Assembly: GCA_051294375.1 (NCBI GenBank)
Contig: CM119263.1
Span: forward strand, 1,691,664-1,755,663
Reading direction: 5' to 3'
DNA from: Paraspadella gotoi
Lineage: Eukaryota > Chaetognatha
DNA: 64,000 nucleotides
Within the stretch, counting starts at the first letter, position 1, and every line of letters starts with the position of its first letter. The position numbers and the translations under genes are program-made. Below are positions 54,599-63,489 of this stretch, piece by piece. The notes beneath the pieces are model-generated. The model had not been told where the DNA came from and searched no databases. It worked only from the letters and a program-made list of their open reading frames with translations.

Positions 54599-55850
54599 TC
54601 GACGTCGTCGTCCGGATACTTGGATCGATACCAAGATGGCCTCACCTTCGATTCATCAAATCCTCCGATTTCATTCAAGACTCTTAATTCTTTTCCGTCT
54701 CCTTTTCTTTGAGGTTTTCCCGCCTTAATCTTGCTGGCGATGACGTTGTTGTTGTTGTTATTGTTGTTGTTGTTGTTATCGATTTCGTTTTCAAAACGAG
54801 GCGAAAACTCTTGTGGAGATTTTCTTCTGTCGTTATAGTAATAATAACGACTCTTAGTCGCTCGGTTTTTTCCAGAAGCCAAGTTATTCACAGAATTCCT
54901 TTGGTTGTCGTTGTTGTTGTTGTCGTTATACCCGTATTCGTCGTTCTCTTCCGAGCCCAACTTTCTCGGCGATGAGTTCGTGTACCACATCTGCTTGAAA
55001 TCGAGCGGCGCTTTAGACCGAGCGCCCCTCGACGGCCCCGATTGGCCGCCCCTTGTCCTCGACTTGCCCCTAAAATAGCGTGCCTTGGCGGGCGAGGCCG
55101 CCACGTACCACTCGGGCACGTCGAGCTTCGGGGGCGAGCCAGAGAGGCTGACCTCGTCGCCGGATGGGCGGAGGTTGGGGTCGAGTGCTGTGTTGGCGGC
55201 TTCGGCGGCGTCGGCGGCGTTGATCTCATCGAAAAGGCGCCCGGCGTCGCGACGAGGAATTTTACGAAGAGATGCGCGATAGGATGGAGCATATTGCGAA
55301 GCTTTTTTTGCGGGGAGCGTAAGAGAGAGTGGATATAAATATATTGAATTGTATTACATACATACAATTTGCAAAATAGTGTTGCATAATGTAAATTTCT
55401 ACGCATAGAGTATTCTAGCCAAAGCGACAAGATTAAATATTCAGAAACGTATAGTTTCATATTTAACGATTATAAATAAGAATTACCTATGGCGTTGTTG
55501 GCGTAGCGATCCCACGGATTGCGCCACGGCCCCTCAGCGGAGTCCCCCGGTTCCGCAGCCGCCTCCCGCCGCCGGATCGCCGACGCCGCAGGAGAATCCG
55601 TCGGGCAGCAGCCGAAATTCCGGCCGACAGGCGCAGTGGAAACCGCCGCCGGGATCGCCGGACCGGGAGACGGACAGAGGGATGCATACCTGATCGCACG
55701 GACTGTACTTTGTGCAAATCCCACGAAAGGTTCGAAGGGAGAGGAGGAAGGGAGGAAGAGGGAAGAAGAGGAGGAGGAGGAGGAGGAAAGGAGGACGATC
55801 CGTCTTCATCAAGTCGCCATAGACTTCTTTTCTGATGACGAGAGGGAGGC
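49561..55850 (-). CDS. EGFLAM: Pikachurin-like secreted matrix protein (EGF and laminin-G domains)
   Basis: Extracellular protein of the pikachurin/agrin/perlecan class; pikachurin binds dystroglycan at synapses. Domains in order: N-terminal EGF-like (55487-55700), long disordered linker, EGF (FCQRLRCGNGGEC...), LamG1, EGF (CQRARCFNGATC), LamG2, EGF (CSRNPCRHGGAC), LamG3. The alternating single EGF and LamG order, and phrases such as YSRITVNGPLYLGG, GKALHGIDVGDC and LNLGEPLFLGG, fit pikachurin better than agrin or perlecan. Exons: about 55850-55487, 55301-53653, 53321-52534, 52350-52132, 51806-51598, 51286-50943 (repeated at 50883-50526) and 49874-49561; phases agree. No fibronectin-III domains are seen; an unrelated linker stands in their place. 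The true start may lie upstream. Confidence 0.9.
50112..50275 (+). repeat. Dispersed ~165-bp repeat, copy 2
   Basis: Full-length match to 16066-16232: CCCCTGACTTTTGGACAGAC, GGTTTAAGGCCTTATCACTC, TTACAAGATAATGACAT, CTGCAAGCTTTCAATCGAGA, CTCTCACAGTCTCG. It lies in the last intron of the pikachurin-like gene. Confidence 0.85.
50420..50520. repeat. (CT)n microsatellite
   Basis: About 100 bp of CT-rich repeat just after the donor of the LamG3 exon (minus strand). Confidence 0.95.
50526..50883 (-). CDS. EGFLAM: Second copy of the LamG3 exon, with its 3' end
   Basis: Near-identical to 50943-51286 but lacks about 45-50 bp around GLREGFLHFGF and has other indels. It continues beyond the break: HRTDAKGSLMVDNYPVIAGH, then donor GTGAAG at 50525. 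A 10-N gap (50933-50942) separates the copies, so this is most likely an unmerged overlap of one exon. Confidence 0.8.
50943..51286 (-). CDS. EGFLAM: Pikachurin-like LamG3 exon (first, better copy; 3' end cut by gap)
   Basis: Acceptor CCAAATGCAG. It completes the third EGF (GTHCEKQ), then IYTPSFKGRSWLRFNSTEIL, ADGLIFWMGSADEPL, MYVGLREGFLHFGFDLGGGE and LNDGLWHQLHAHR. Phase 1 in, matching 51806-51598. The gap truncates it. Confidence 0.88.
51598..51806 (-). CDS. EGFLAM: Pikachurin-like exon: end of LamG2 and third EGF
   Basis: Acceptor CTCAACTTCTTCAG, donor GTGAAG. It reads SFGGCIQKVVINGIPMDLAR, then CEGHPCSRNPCRHGGACAP and MCDCKKGYQ. The GGCI Cys and the six-Cys EGF pattern are intact. Confidence 0.93.
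52132..52350 (-). CDS. EGFLAM: Pikachurin-like exon: middle of LamG2
   Basis: Acceptor TTTTTGTTTTTGTTTTCAAAAACAG region ends at 52351. It reads FDLGTGLAVIRSKEPIRLGQ, then GAFAQLNLGEPLFLGGVDDH. The donor is GTTTTT, a weak site. Phase 2 in and out. Confidence 0.92.
52534..53321 (-). CDS. EGFLAM: Pikachurin-like exon: LamG1, second EGF, start of LamG2
   Basis: A 788-bp exon open throughout. ISLQFRPASSSGVLVFDSER and FDCGTGPGAIR belong to LamG1, RGFVGCVKSLRVDGVEYDFR ends it, CQRARCFNGATC and CVCPVGFAGMACE form the EGF, and LQLAIKPSKGDGLLIYNGYK opens LamG2. Donor GTGAG at 52533. Confidence 0.96.
53653..55301 (-). CDS. EGFLAM: Pikachurin-like exon: disordered linker, first six-Cys EGF, start of LamG1
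   Basis: A 1649-bp exon. It opens SQYAPSYRASLRKIPRRD in phase with the exon at 55487. About 460 residues are polar, with poly-Asn, two poly-Asp runs and a Lys/Arg cluster (KKKTRKKPKEERAKGRARGG). Trp motifs recur (PEWY, MWY, PSWY, PVWY, PSWH, PWY). The EGF is FCQRLRCGNGGEC to KYCEE, then FRGKSFIAFPKLFSAYVDF starts LamG1. The expected donor after GATTTTAAG reads GGGAGT where GTGAGT would be normal. Confidence 0.9.
55487..55850 (-). CDS. EGFLAM: Pikachurin-like first visible exon: EGF-like domain
   Basis: Reads GICTKYSPCDQVC, GGGFHCACRPEFRLLPDGFS and C, a six-Cys EGF-like module. One frame change then leads into EAAAEPGDSAEGPWRNPWDR and YANNAI with donor GTAATT. The upstream part (MMKTDRPPFLLLLLLF) resembles a signal peptide but is encoded by (CCT)n repeat, so the start is uncertain and the exon may begin nearer 55735. 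Confidence 0.7.
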
Positions 55851-55891
55851 GGGGGAGAGAGAGGAGGGAGGGAGGGAAGGAGAGAGAGAGA

Positions 55892-55982
<91 letters not shown>
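55850..55982. repeat. (GA)n microsatellite
   Basis: GA run of about 110 bp within purine-rich flanks, directly upstream of the first pikachurin-like exon on its strand. Confidence 0.95.
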
Positions 55983-55984
<2 letters not shown>

Positions 55985-56229
55985 TGAATAAAAATGAGGC
56001 ATTTAAATCAGAGGCAAGTCGTGAAATATTAAACGGGAAATGGGGAGGAGAGGAGCGTGATTGCGGGAAGGAAGAGACGGCAAAGTGGGAGGAATTAATG
56101 AATTAATGGTCGGCGGAGCGGTTGGCGAAATAACTAATGCTTTACCGACGGCAAACGGTTCATCCCGGTTAACGAAATAAACTGCATTCCAGATATAAAT
56201 CTAATTAATGAAATGGATTCGATGGATGG

Positions 56230-56457
56230 ATTTTCTTTTTTTTTTTTTTTGGGCGAAAAATCGAATTTGACAGGAAGGAGGAAATCGCGGGGAAAAAAGG
56301 GAGGAAAGGAGAAAGGAAGGGAGGAAAGAAAAGAAGAAAAGAAATAAAGTGAAAAGGTAAAATGAAATATATACATAAAGAATAAAATAAAGAAATAGTA
56401 AAGAAAATGAGAAAGAAATAAATTTATCAAAAGAAAAAAAAAGAAAGAAAGAAAGAC

Positions 56458-56548
<91 letters not shown>

Positions 56549-56560
56549 AAAACGGAAAAA
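56230..56560. repeat. Purine-rich DNA and (GAAA)n microsatellite
   Basis: GA-rich sequence leads into about 110 bp of GAAA repeat at 56437-56550. No gene. Confidence 0.95.
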
Positions 56561-56739
56561 GAAATTAGTTTTGTTCGTATTAATTTTTTTTCATAATATA
56601 AACAAATAAAGAAGAAAATCCAATTTTTAGACCGGAGGCAACAAAAAAACTTTTCAAAAAAAAGAATAAAATCTGTGATTGAAATAAGTTAATTTTGCTT
56701 TTGAGTTATATTGATGGACGAGCGAAATATACGCAGTTC

Positions 56740-56741
<2 letters not shown>

Positions 56742-56816
<75 letters not shown>
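56742..56816. repeat. (GA)n microsatellite
   Basis: About 70 bp of pure GA, followed by GGA-rich purine sequence to about 57040. Confidence 0.97.
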
Positions 56817-56818
<2 letters not shown>

Positions 56819-57123
56819 CGCTCGGAAAGTTTCGCACGCGAAAATAAGAAACGCGCGCAAAACGGAAATTGGTTGACACGAAGAAGATGAGTGCGAGGAG
56901 GAGGAGCAGGAGAAAGGAGGAGGAAGATAAACGAGGAAGAGGAGAAGAAGGGGGCGGGGAGACGACCAAAAAGGAATGAAAGGAGGAAGAGGAGGAGGAA
57001 AAAGAGGAGGAAACCAAACCGAGAAAGAAGAAAAAAAAAAAGGATGCAAATAAAAGCGGGGGAGGTTATGATAAAGATTATTTGCTGGTCTTGCGTCTGC
57101 GAGGGAATGGACACTTTTGAGGA

Positions 57124-57140
57124 TGGTCGCCATGGCAACT
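57124..57140. promoter_or_regulatory. X-box-like site GTCGCCATGGCAAC
   Basis: A 14-bp near-palindrome at about 57126-57139 fits GTNNCC-AT-GGNAAC, the RFX X-box. It lies 1.3 kb upstream of the first visible pikachurin-like exon, so it could belong to that gene's control region. The surrounding 57060-57400 has higher GC but no supported exon. Confidence 0.4.
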
Positions 57141-57399
57141 TTCCGCCCCCGTTCGTTGGAGCGACCACTACGCTGGCTCATTTCATATCGCCCCATGAAT
57201 TCCTCAACCACGATTATCACAAGACGATAACCGAAAAAAAACAAACAAGTCAGCATGGAAATTCTCGGCCGTCGGACGGAATGGCATCGAATCCGCCCAC
57301 GCGGATGATTCTTCTAATTCTCTCATTCGCAAGCGACATAAAAACTCGTTGGCACCATGGAATCTTTTTTTCCTTCCACCATGCGGAGTTGTTATGACC

Positions 57400-58240
57400 C
57401 GCGAATGAAGGATTGAGTCTTCACACCGCTGTGACCAGAGTCGCAAGAGATGAAGGGGTTGGCTGGTGGCTTGGGGTTGGGGTTGGGATTTGGGGGTTGG
57501 GGGTAAGGGGGAGTGGCGACATCTGAAATTTGATTGTGGAGATTAGAAAGGCATTGGAAAAAAAAAAAACAAAAGGCCTTCTTTGACTTTTTGGTTGATT
57601 ATTGTTATTTTTTTCATAACCTTGTCTTCTTTTAAAAGGCTTAAATTTTATGAGTGAGAGGGACAAAAAAGGAACGGATTATCCTCATTTCAATAAGTCA
57701 GACAATTTTTTTATTCTTATTACTGTATAGTAACGTATTTATCTTCGAAATAACAAAATAACTACAGGCAGACAAACTGAGTCATGTAATTTTATTTCAG
57801 TCAAAATTTTTCCGCGCAAAAATATATTAAGATTTTAAATAAGAGTTTAAAAAACACCACATATTTTGAAAACAAAGTAAGCATGAGATCTGTCCCATCG
57901 CTCTATTTAATTTTCTCCTAAACAAACAGAAAAAAGAAAATTATAAATTTCACTCGCGCTGAAAAAAAAAACTTTCTCAAAATCCCCAATTACTTTGGCT
58001 TTTATGAGGGGCATGCTCGTCTGTCTCCGAGTTTCCTTTTTTAAAAAAAGGGAAAAAACAACATAAATTGAAAACTAATAACTTTTAAAACTTCCCCAAG
58101 CTTATTTTTTTCCCTATACTTTGTTTGTTGGAAGTGAAACTAATTTCCCAAACGTCTACATTTTTAAATCCTCGCCCATTTTTAAGAGAGGATAAGGTTG
58201 TAACCCGGGACGAAAAAAAATGGCGGACGGGGAGGGACAA
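57400..58240. other. No gene seen
   Basis: A short GGGTTGGG-type G-rich repeat at 57460-57505 (minus-strand Pro-rich ORF), then AT-rich DNA. Nothing else supported. Confidence 0.6.
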
Positions 58241-58244
58241 ATTG

Positions 58245-58505
58245 GAAGCGGGAAAGAAGACGAGGTAGCGATGGTAAATAGTGAACTAGGAGATGGGAAA
58301 AGGGAAAGAAGACGAGGTAGCGATGGGAAATAGTGAACTAGGAGATGGGAAAAGGGAAAGAAGACGAGGTAGCAATGGGAAATAGTGAAATAGGAGATGG
58401 GAAAAGGGAAAGAAGACGAGGTAGCAATGGGATATAGTGAACTAGATGGGAAAAGGGAAAGAAGACGAGGTAGCGATGGGAAATAGTGAAATAGGAGATG
58501 GGAAA
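58245..58505. repeat. 52-bp tandem repeat, about five copies
   Basis: Unit GACGAGGTAGCGATGGGAAA followed by TAGTGAACTAGGAGATGGGA and AAAGGGAAAGAA. Copies start near 58259, 58311, 58363, 58415 and 58463; the fourth is shortened. High identity suggests recent expansion. The minus-strand Ser/Phe/Pro ORF over it is an artefact. Confidence 0.95.
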
Positions 58506-58779
58506 TTGGAATGAAAGAAAAATAAGATGAATATAAAAATATTATTATTTCCATCACTGAATTAGGATAAGAATATTTTATCTTTTTAGATTGGAAAATG
58601 TATGACTTAAAAATTAAAAAAATTCGTCAGGCAAAGAAAAATCATTGTCGTCTGATCCTGGCACCCTGGATTCCTCGTTCAAAGTGTTCGAAATGGATTA
58701 GTATGCCATATGAGAAATTAAGAAAATAAATTGAATCGATATGTAAAGATTGAATCTCTTTGCAAAAATAATTCATTGT

Positions 58780-59160
58780 TGAAGACGATGCCGCGAGCAG
58801 GTCACCATCCGTTGTACACAAGGTCCCGAACTTCAGATCAGGCTGTAGTCCGTCATTACAGGTGGGCTCGACGCCCGGGAGTCCTTTGGGTTGGGAGGAG
58901 CTCGCGCTACCTTCGGCGCCTCGGACGAGTAGCGGGGTATGAAATACTAGCGCTACATGATTTAGTTAAAGTTGAACAATTGGTAAAAATACCAAAAAAA
59001 AGAGAAGAAAGAAAAAATAAGCGGTATGGTGGACTAAAATCCAGAACCGTTCAATGTAAGCAGTCCCTGAGCTTCGGGCTGTAACACCGTGTTACAGGCG
59101 GGTTAAGCGCCCCGTCCCTCTTAACTGCTAGGCGACCACCGGGCAGTAATCCCGGTGTCA
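58780..59160. other. GC-rich island of unknown nature
   Basis: Contains GTGGGCTCGACGCCCGGGAG, GCGCTACCTTCGGCGCC and CTGTAACACCGTGTTACAGG (a perfect short hairpin). Composition differs from the AT-rich flanks, so it may be a repeat or old insertion. No tRNA or ORF is convincing. Confidence 0.35.
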
Positions 59161-59879
59161 AAGATGTTTCGGCCCGACTCTCTTTTTCCTACGTTTAATT
59201 GTATGGTCAAATTTAGACTCTTACTTTTTATGGTCAGGTTTCTTGTGGTCAATGAGACACAGCCCCGTTTTTCGAGAGAGAAAATGAAACCACATTTAGT
59301 TTTCGCTTGAACTCTCATCAAATCGTATCGCCCGCTGGAAACTACGTTTTTACAAGTTTCCAAAAGATTATCTTGTTGTAATAAAGTTTCATGTTAAAAA
59401 ACGCTACTTTTTCTTCATATAATTTGGCGAGACTTATGTTAAAACATTTCATAACGGGCGACGATTTCAACGCTCGTCTGCTAGCGTGAGGACCAAAGAA
59501 ATATCTTCACACCCGGACCTTTGCGAATGACTTGCTCCCTGCACCAATTGCCGTTGATGAACGGTTGGTGAATTTTAGTCCACCATAGCGGTTTGTTTTG
59601 AAAATAAATTTTAAAAAAAGAAATTGTGAAAGAATCACTAATAGATGTAGCAGCAGAATTTTTAATTACGGTCCTAAAAACCACGGATTTTTTTTATTCT
59701 TTCTAAATTTTCCTTAATTTTTTTTGCATCTTTTCCTTCCTCCTTTCTCTAGATTTAATCTTTTCTTTCTTTTCATCCTCTTCCCTCTATTTCCCAAGCG
59801 ACTTTTTTTTCCAGAGAGCCCCAGTTATGTTTTTTTATTATGAAATTTAGTATTTGACCTAATTATGTTCTAAAATTTA

Positions 59880-59975
59880 TAACTCAATCTAACTTCTAAA
59901 CCTAACCCATAACTTTTACAAACGCTAATCCCTAACCCTAATCCCTAACCCTAATCCCTAGCCATAATCACAAAC
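59880..59975. repeat. Interstitial telomere-like repeat
   Basis: CCCTAACCCTAAT units, alternating CCTAAC and CCTAAT, run for about 45 bp at 59925-59968, with degenerate CTAAC copies upstream. They are the complement of TTAGGG with a decayed tail. Confidence 0.8.
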
Positions 59976-60177
59976 CTCGTCCACCAATTTTTATTTTAAT
60001 ATTTTCCTCTCTTTTTTATAACTTTCCTTCCTCTTCTCTTTTTTTTTTCTGTTTTTATCGCCCTTCCGAAATTCCTTACTTCCTTCAATGGATTTCCATT
60101 CAATCCTTCTTCCCATATCCACGAGGCTGAACGATCCAAACTGCGTCCTCCTACTTTGCGGCAGAGGAATGTTGAAA

Positions 60178-60612
60178 GCCTGAGTGGCAAAAGTGGGGGG
60201 AAAATGGTGGAAGACTGAGTGGCAAAAGTGGGGGGAAAATGGTGGAAGACTGAGTGGCAAAAGTGGGGGAAAATGGTGGAGGCCAGAGATGGCAAAAGTG
60301 GCGGGAAAATGGTGGAAGCCTGAGTGGCAAAGGTGGCGGGAAAATGGTGGAAGCCTGAGAGGCAAAAGTGGCGGGAAATTGGTGGAGGCCTGAGTGGCAA
60401 AAGTGGCGGGAAAATGGTGGTCTGAGTGGCAAAGTGGCGGGGAAAATGGTGGAAGCCTGAGTGGCAAAAGAGGCGGGAAATTGGTGAAGGCCTGAGTGGC
60501 AAAAGTGGCGGGAAAATGGCGGAGACCTGAGTGGAAAAAGTGGCGGGGAAAATGGTGTAGGCCTGAGTGGCAAAAGTGGCGGGAAAATGGTGGAGGGCCT
60601 GAATGGCAAAAG
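60178..60612. repeat. 35-bp tandem repeat, about 12 copies
   Basis: Unit GCCTGAGTGGCAAAAGTGGC followed by GGGAAAATGGTGGAA. Variants swap GGGG for GCGG. All reading frames stay open, giving long His/Phe/Ala/Thr ORFs on the minus strand that I do not regard as genes. Confidence 0.95.
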
Positions 60613-60727
60613 AGTTAGAAAAATTTCGGGGATGGTGAAAGTGGCAGAAAAACTGGCGACAACAATTACAACAGCAGATGAAGCAACTGAGGCAAAAAGT
60701 TTCCCAAAGACAGTGAGAAAAAGGTAG

Positions 60728-60938
60728 AAGCTATGAATGAAGCGATGAATAAAGCGATGGTGAAAGCGATGAATGAAGCGATGGTGGAAGTGATGAATGA
60801 AACGATGGTAGAAGCGATGAATGAAGCGATGGTGGAAGCGATGGTGGCTTTAGTTTTGCTAATATCGTTCGATGAAGAGGACAAGGTGGTCGAAAAGGTG
60901 GTAGAAACGATAGTGGCAAAAATCGGGGAACGTCGGTA
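60728..60938 (+). repeat. 24-bp tandem repeat, GAAGCGATGAATGAAGCGAT
   Basis: About five units. The plus frame reads repeated MNEAMVEA, then ALVLLISFDEEDKVVEKVV to a stop at 60937. The repeat explains the open frame, though the non-repeat tail is coding-like. Confidence 0.8.
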
Positions 60939-61079
60939 AGGAAAGTGAACGGGAAGACGACGGCGGCAGCTTGGGTAAGGACTGCTGCAGCAACGGTAGA
61001 GATGGCGGCGGCAGCGGCGGGGGCGGCGGCGAGAAAGGCACATCTCGAGAAATGCGATACGTGACGAAAACCCATGTGA

Positions 61080-61340
61080 GAACGGGGCGAAGGGGGGAGG
61101 GAGGAAAGGGAAAGGAATGGGAAGAAAGAGAGGAAAGGGAGGAAAGGAAAAGGAGGAAAGGGAAGGGAGGAAAGGGAAGGGAGGAAGAAAAGGGGAGAAA
61201 GGGAAAAGAGGGAAATTGAAGGGAGAAAAGAAAATGGAGGTAAGGAAATGAGGAGAGGGAGGAAAAATGGAGGGAGGGAAGATAAAGATGAAAGAAAGGA
61301 AAAGGAGGAAAGGAAAGGGAGGAAAGGAAAGTGAAGAATA
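61080..61340. repeat. Purine-rich GGAAAGGGA repeat
   Basis: Irregular GGGAGGAAAG and GGAAAAGG units. The minus-strand Pro/Phe/Leu ORFs are artefacts. Confidence 0.85.
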
Positions 61341-61585
61341 AGAAGAAGATTCAAAATGGGTGTGATGAGGTTCATTATTCGTTATGTCGAGTTGGATAAA
61401 CCCTCGAGGTTGAAAGTTTAGTGACATTAAGAATTAAAAGAATAAGTCTTTTTATTAAAATTGATAGGATTATCAACATCGTCAGTTGTATTGTGAACCC
61501 GTAACTTTGCGATTAGAAAAGTCGGTTATATTTTAACTCATTTTATCTGTGACTATTTGTAGTCGGTAAGAAATGATAGGAAATG

Positions 61586-61695
61586 GGTACAACCAATATA
61601 AAAATTATCCATTCATTTAATAAGTATGCTATCTTGCCCCTGACTTTGGACAGGCTTTGGTGGTTTAAGGCCTCCATCACTCTTACAAGATAATG
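61586..61695 (+). repeat. Dispersed repeat, copy 3 (5' two-thirds)
   Basis: Matches 16066-16175 and 50112-50220: ATAAAAATTATCCATTCATT, CCCCTGACTTTGGACAGG, GGTTTAAGGCCTCCATCACT, CTTACAAGATAATG. It then diverges, so the 3' part is lost. Confidence 0.85.
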
Positions 61696-61737
61696 TAATG
61701 TATCAAAAAGGAGTTTTCTTTATCAGACCTCATTCCT

Positions 61738-61752
61738 CACATCACGTGACCA
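61738..61752. promoter_or_regulatory. Palindromic E-box ATCACGTGAC
   Basis: ATCACGTGACCAGA repeats the motif seen at about 2134 and 8262 (ATCACGTGACC). It could bind bHLH-Zip factors. No adjacent gene is clear. Confidence 0.3.
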
Positions 61753-63088
61753 GATCGAGTCTCACCTCTCATTCACGACGCAAATCGGATGCAAATGGCC
61801 TGAGGCCTCCAGCCAAGCGAAATTACCGATCACAGAATTCCGAGAAAAGCGGGAAGGAGGAAAAGGCTGAGCTGTGTTGTGGCTGGACCTACGGTGAACG
61901 TGAAGTGGGTCAGGGTCATTCGGCCCGGAACTGAGTCGAGTGTCGGGGCAGCGCGGGAACGGGAATCTAGGGTTATTGTCCTCAGGGGACAGCTGTGTAT
62001 TTGGTCAACGGTCAACGGTCAATGGTCAATGGTCATTCACTCATTGATTAGGATTGATAAATTTTCTTCGTAATACGTATAATAAGGCGGATCAAAATTT
62101 ATCACTTTTTGTCATATATTTTATTTAAATCATTACGGAATTCCTTGTCTTTCCTCTTTGTTAATCATAACTAATTCATGCACGATATTTAATGATAAGT
62201 AGTGACCACGGTCCGTTCTCCCCCCCCATTTATCAGTGTTGACAGCGATGATAATCCAGAAGTGACAGCGAGAAAATTGGGAGATTTGTCCGGAGAATCC
62301 GAGGATTCAGTTTCGCTCCCACGAGATTTCATCATAAACGATTTTGTTTCGAAGGAAAAATGGAATTTTATTTCATAATTTTCGATATGATGACGATGAT
62401 ATGGATGGTGATAATGATGATGATAACGATGATGGTTATGAAGTTCATGCCGATGATAGTTATTAAGATATTGATTATGATGACAATGATGAACATTATG
62501 ATTTATGATTATGATCCCGACGATGATGTGGCTTCCTCAAAATCGCTGGAAAAAAAAAAAGGTTTCGTGTAGAATTTTTGTTCTTTCGATGATTTTAAAA
62601 GAATTAATCATTTATATGTTTCGAACATCCCAAATATTTCCACGAATATTTTCTCAGCCAAAAACTCAGAGAATCAAATCTGAAAAATATTTTAGGATTT
62701 TTCGGCTCCGAGACAAAAGTTCATCTTTAATTCAGGGAGACCCATAGCTTCGTTGGGCGTCAAGGGCCATTGGGCCGATCGGGTATGAATGCAAGGGATA
62801 CGAGCAGATGGAAGATGGATGCCTGCAATGAAATCAATGGTCGCTGAATGAAAGCGATGGATTAAAACGACACGTGCGACGATGTTGCAAAACAGGATTC
62901 AAACATCATCGAAACATTTCATACAAAAGGTTAATAAACTAAAGAGTTCTCTGAAAGCTATGTATACAAGCAATTTTCATGAATACAAGCTCTGATTGCA
63001 AGGAGAAAGTCGGGATTAAAGCGACGACAGGGATGAATAATCCTTTCCTCGAGTCTAACTCTCGTCGGTTCCATTATTCATTCGAATT
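61753..63088. other. No gene supported
   Basis: Includes a GGTCAACGGTCAACGGTCAA short repeat at 62008-62035 and a GATGATG-rich patch at 62385-62530 that yields Met/Ile ORFs. The rest is AT-rich. Confidence 0.5.
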
Positions 63089-63271
63089 TTGGCGCCAGAA
63101 ATGATTCTACCTTCGACGCATAATCTCGAGGCCGAAGTCGCTGGAGTTGATGTTCGGGCTGGTGCTGTTGTTGCTAATGCTGTGACCTCAACTGTTATAG
63201 TTTTTACTGTTGTTATGAAAAATTGCAAAATTACTTGTTTTACTAAATTAGACTTTAAAATTTTATATTAA
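63089..63271 (+). CDS. Candidate small ORF, hydrophobic
   Basis: Reads APEMILPSTHNLEAEVAGVD, then VRAGAVVANAVTSTVIVFTV and a short tail to TAA. The nearest ATG is at about 63101. It is not low complexity and could be an exon, but there is no family match and no clear splice site. Confidence 0.25.
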   Translation: MAPEMILPSTHNLEAEVAGVDVRAGAVVANAVTSTVIVFTVVMKNCKITCFTKLDFKILY

Positions 63272-63476
63272 AATATATTACAATATATAATATATTAAAA
63301 TTTTAAAATAAATGTAAGAATTTAATAAATTTCACTATATATAGAGTATATTTTTTTTATAATGTAATGGGGAGAGGGATGTTTGAATTTATCGGTATCA
63401 TATTTTCGTTTATATAAAGACAACTGATTAATGGAGTTATTATTTAATTATTATTATTTAATCCTACGAAAATAAC

Positions 63477-63486
63477 NNNNNNNNNN
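63477..63486. other. 10-N gap
   Basis: Short gap, the same size as the one at 50933-50942. Confidence 0.95.
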
Positions 63487-63489
63487 TCT

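Noticed and set aside
55519-56106. 195-aa plus-strand ORF
   Set aside because: Antisense to the EGF exon and then Arg/Glu runs from (GA)n.
59040-59160. Possible tRNA or small RNA near CTGTAACACCGTGTTACAGG
   Set aside because: Only one short hairpin forms. No tRNA arms, no terminator and no conserved box.
60666-61427. 253-aa and 214-aa minus-strand ORFs
   Set aside because: Composition follows purine-rich and 24-bp tandem repeats. No domain or splice context.
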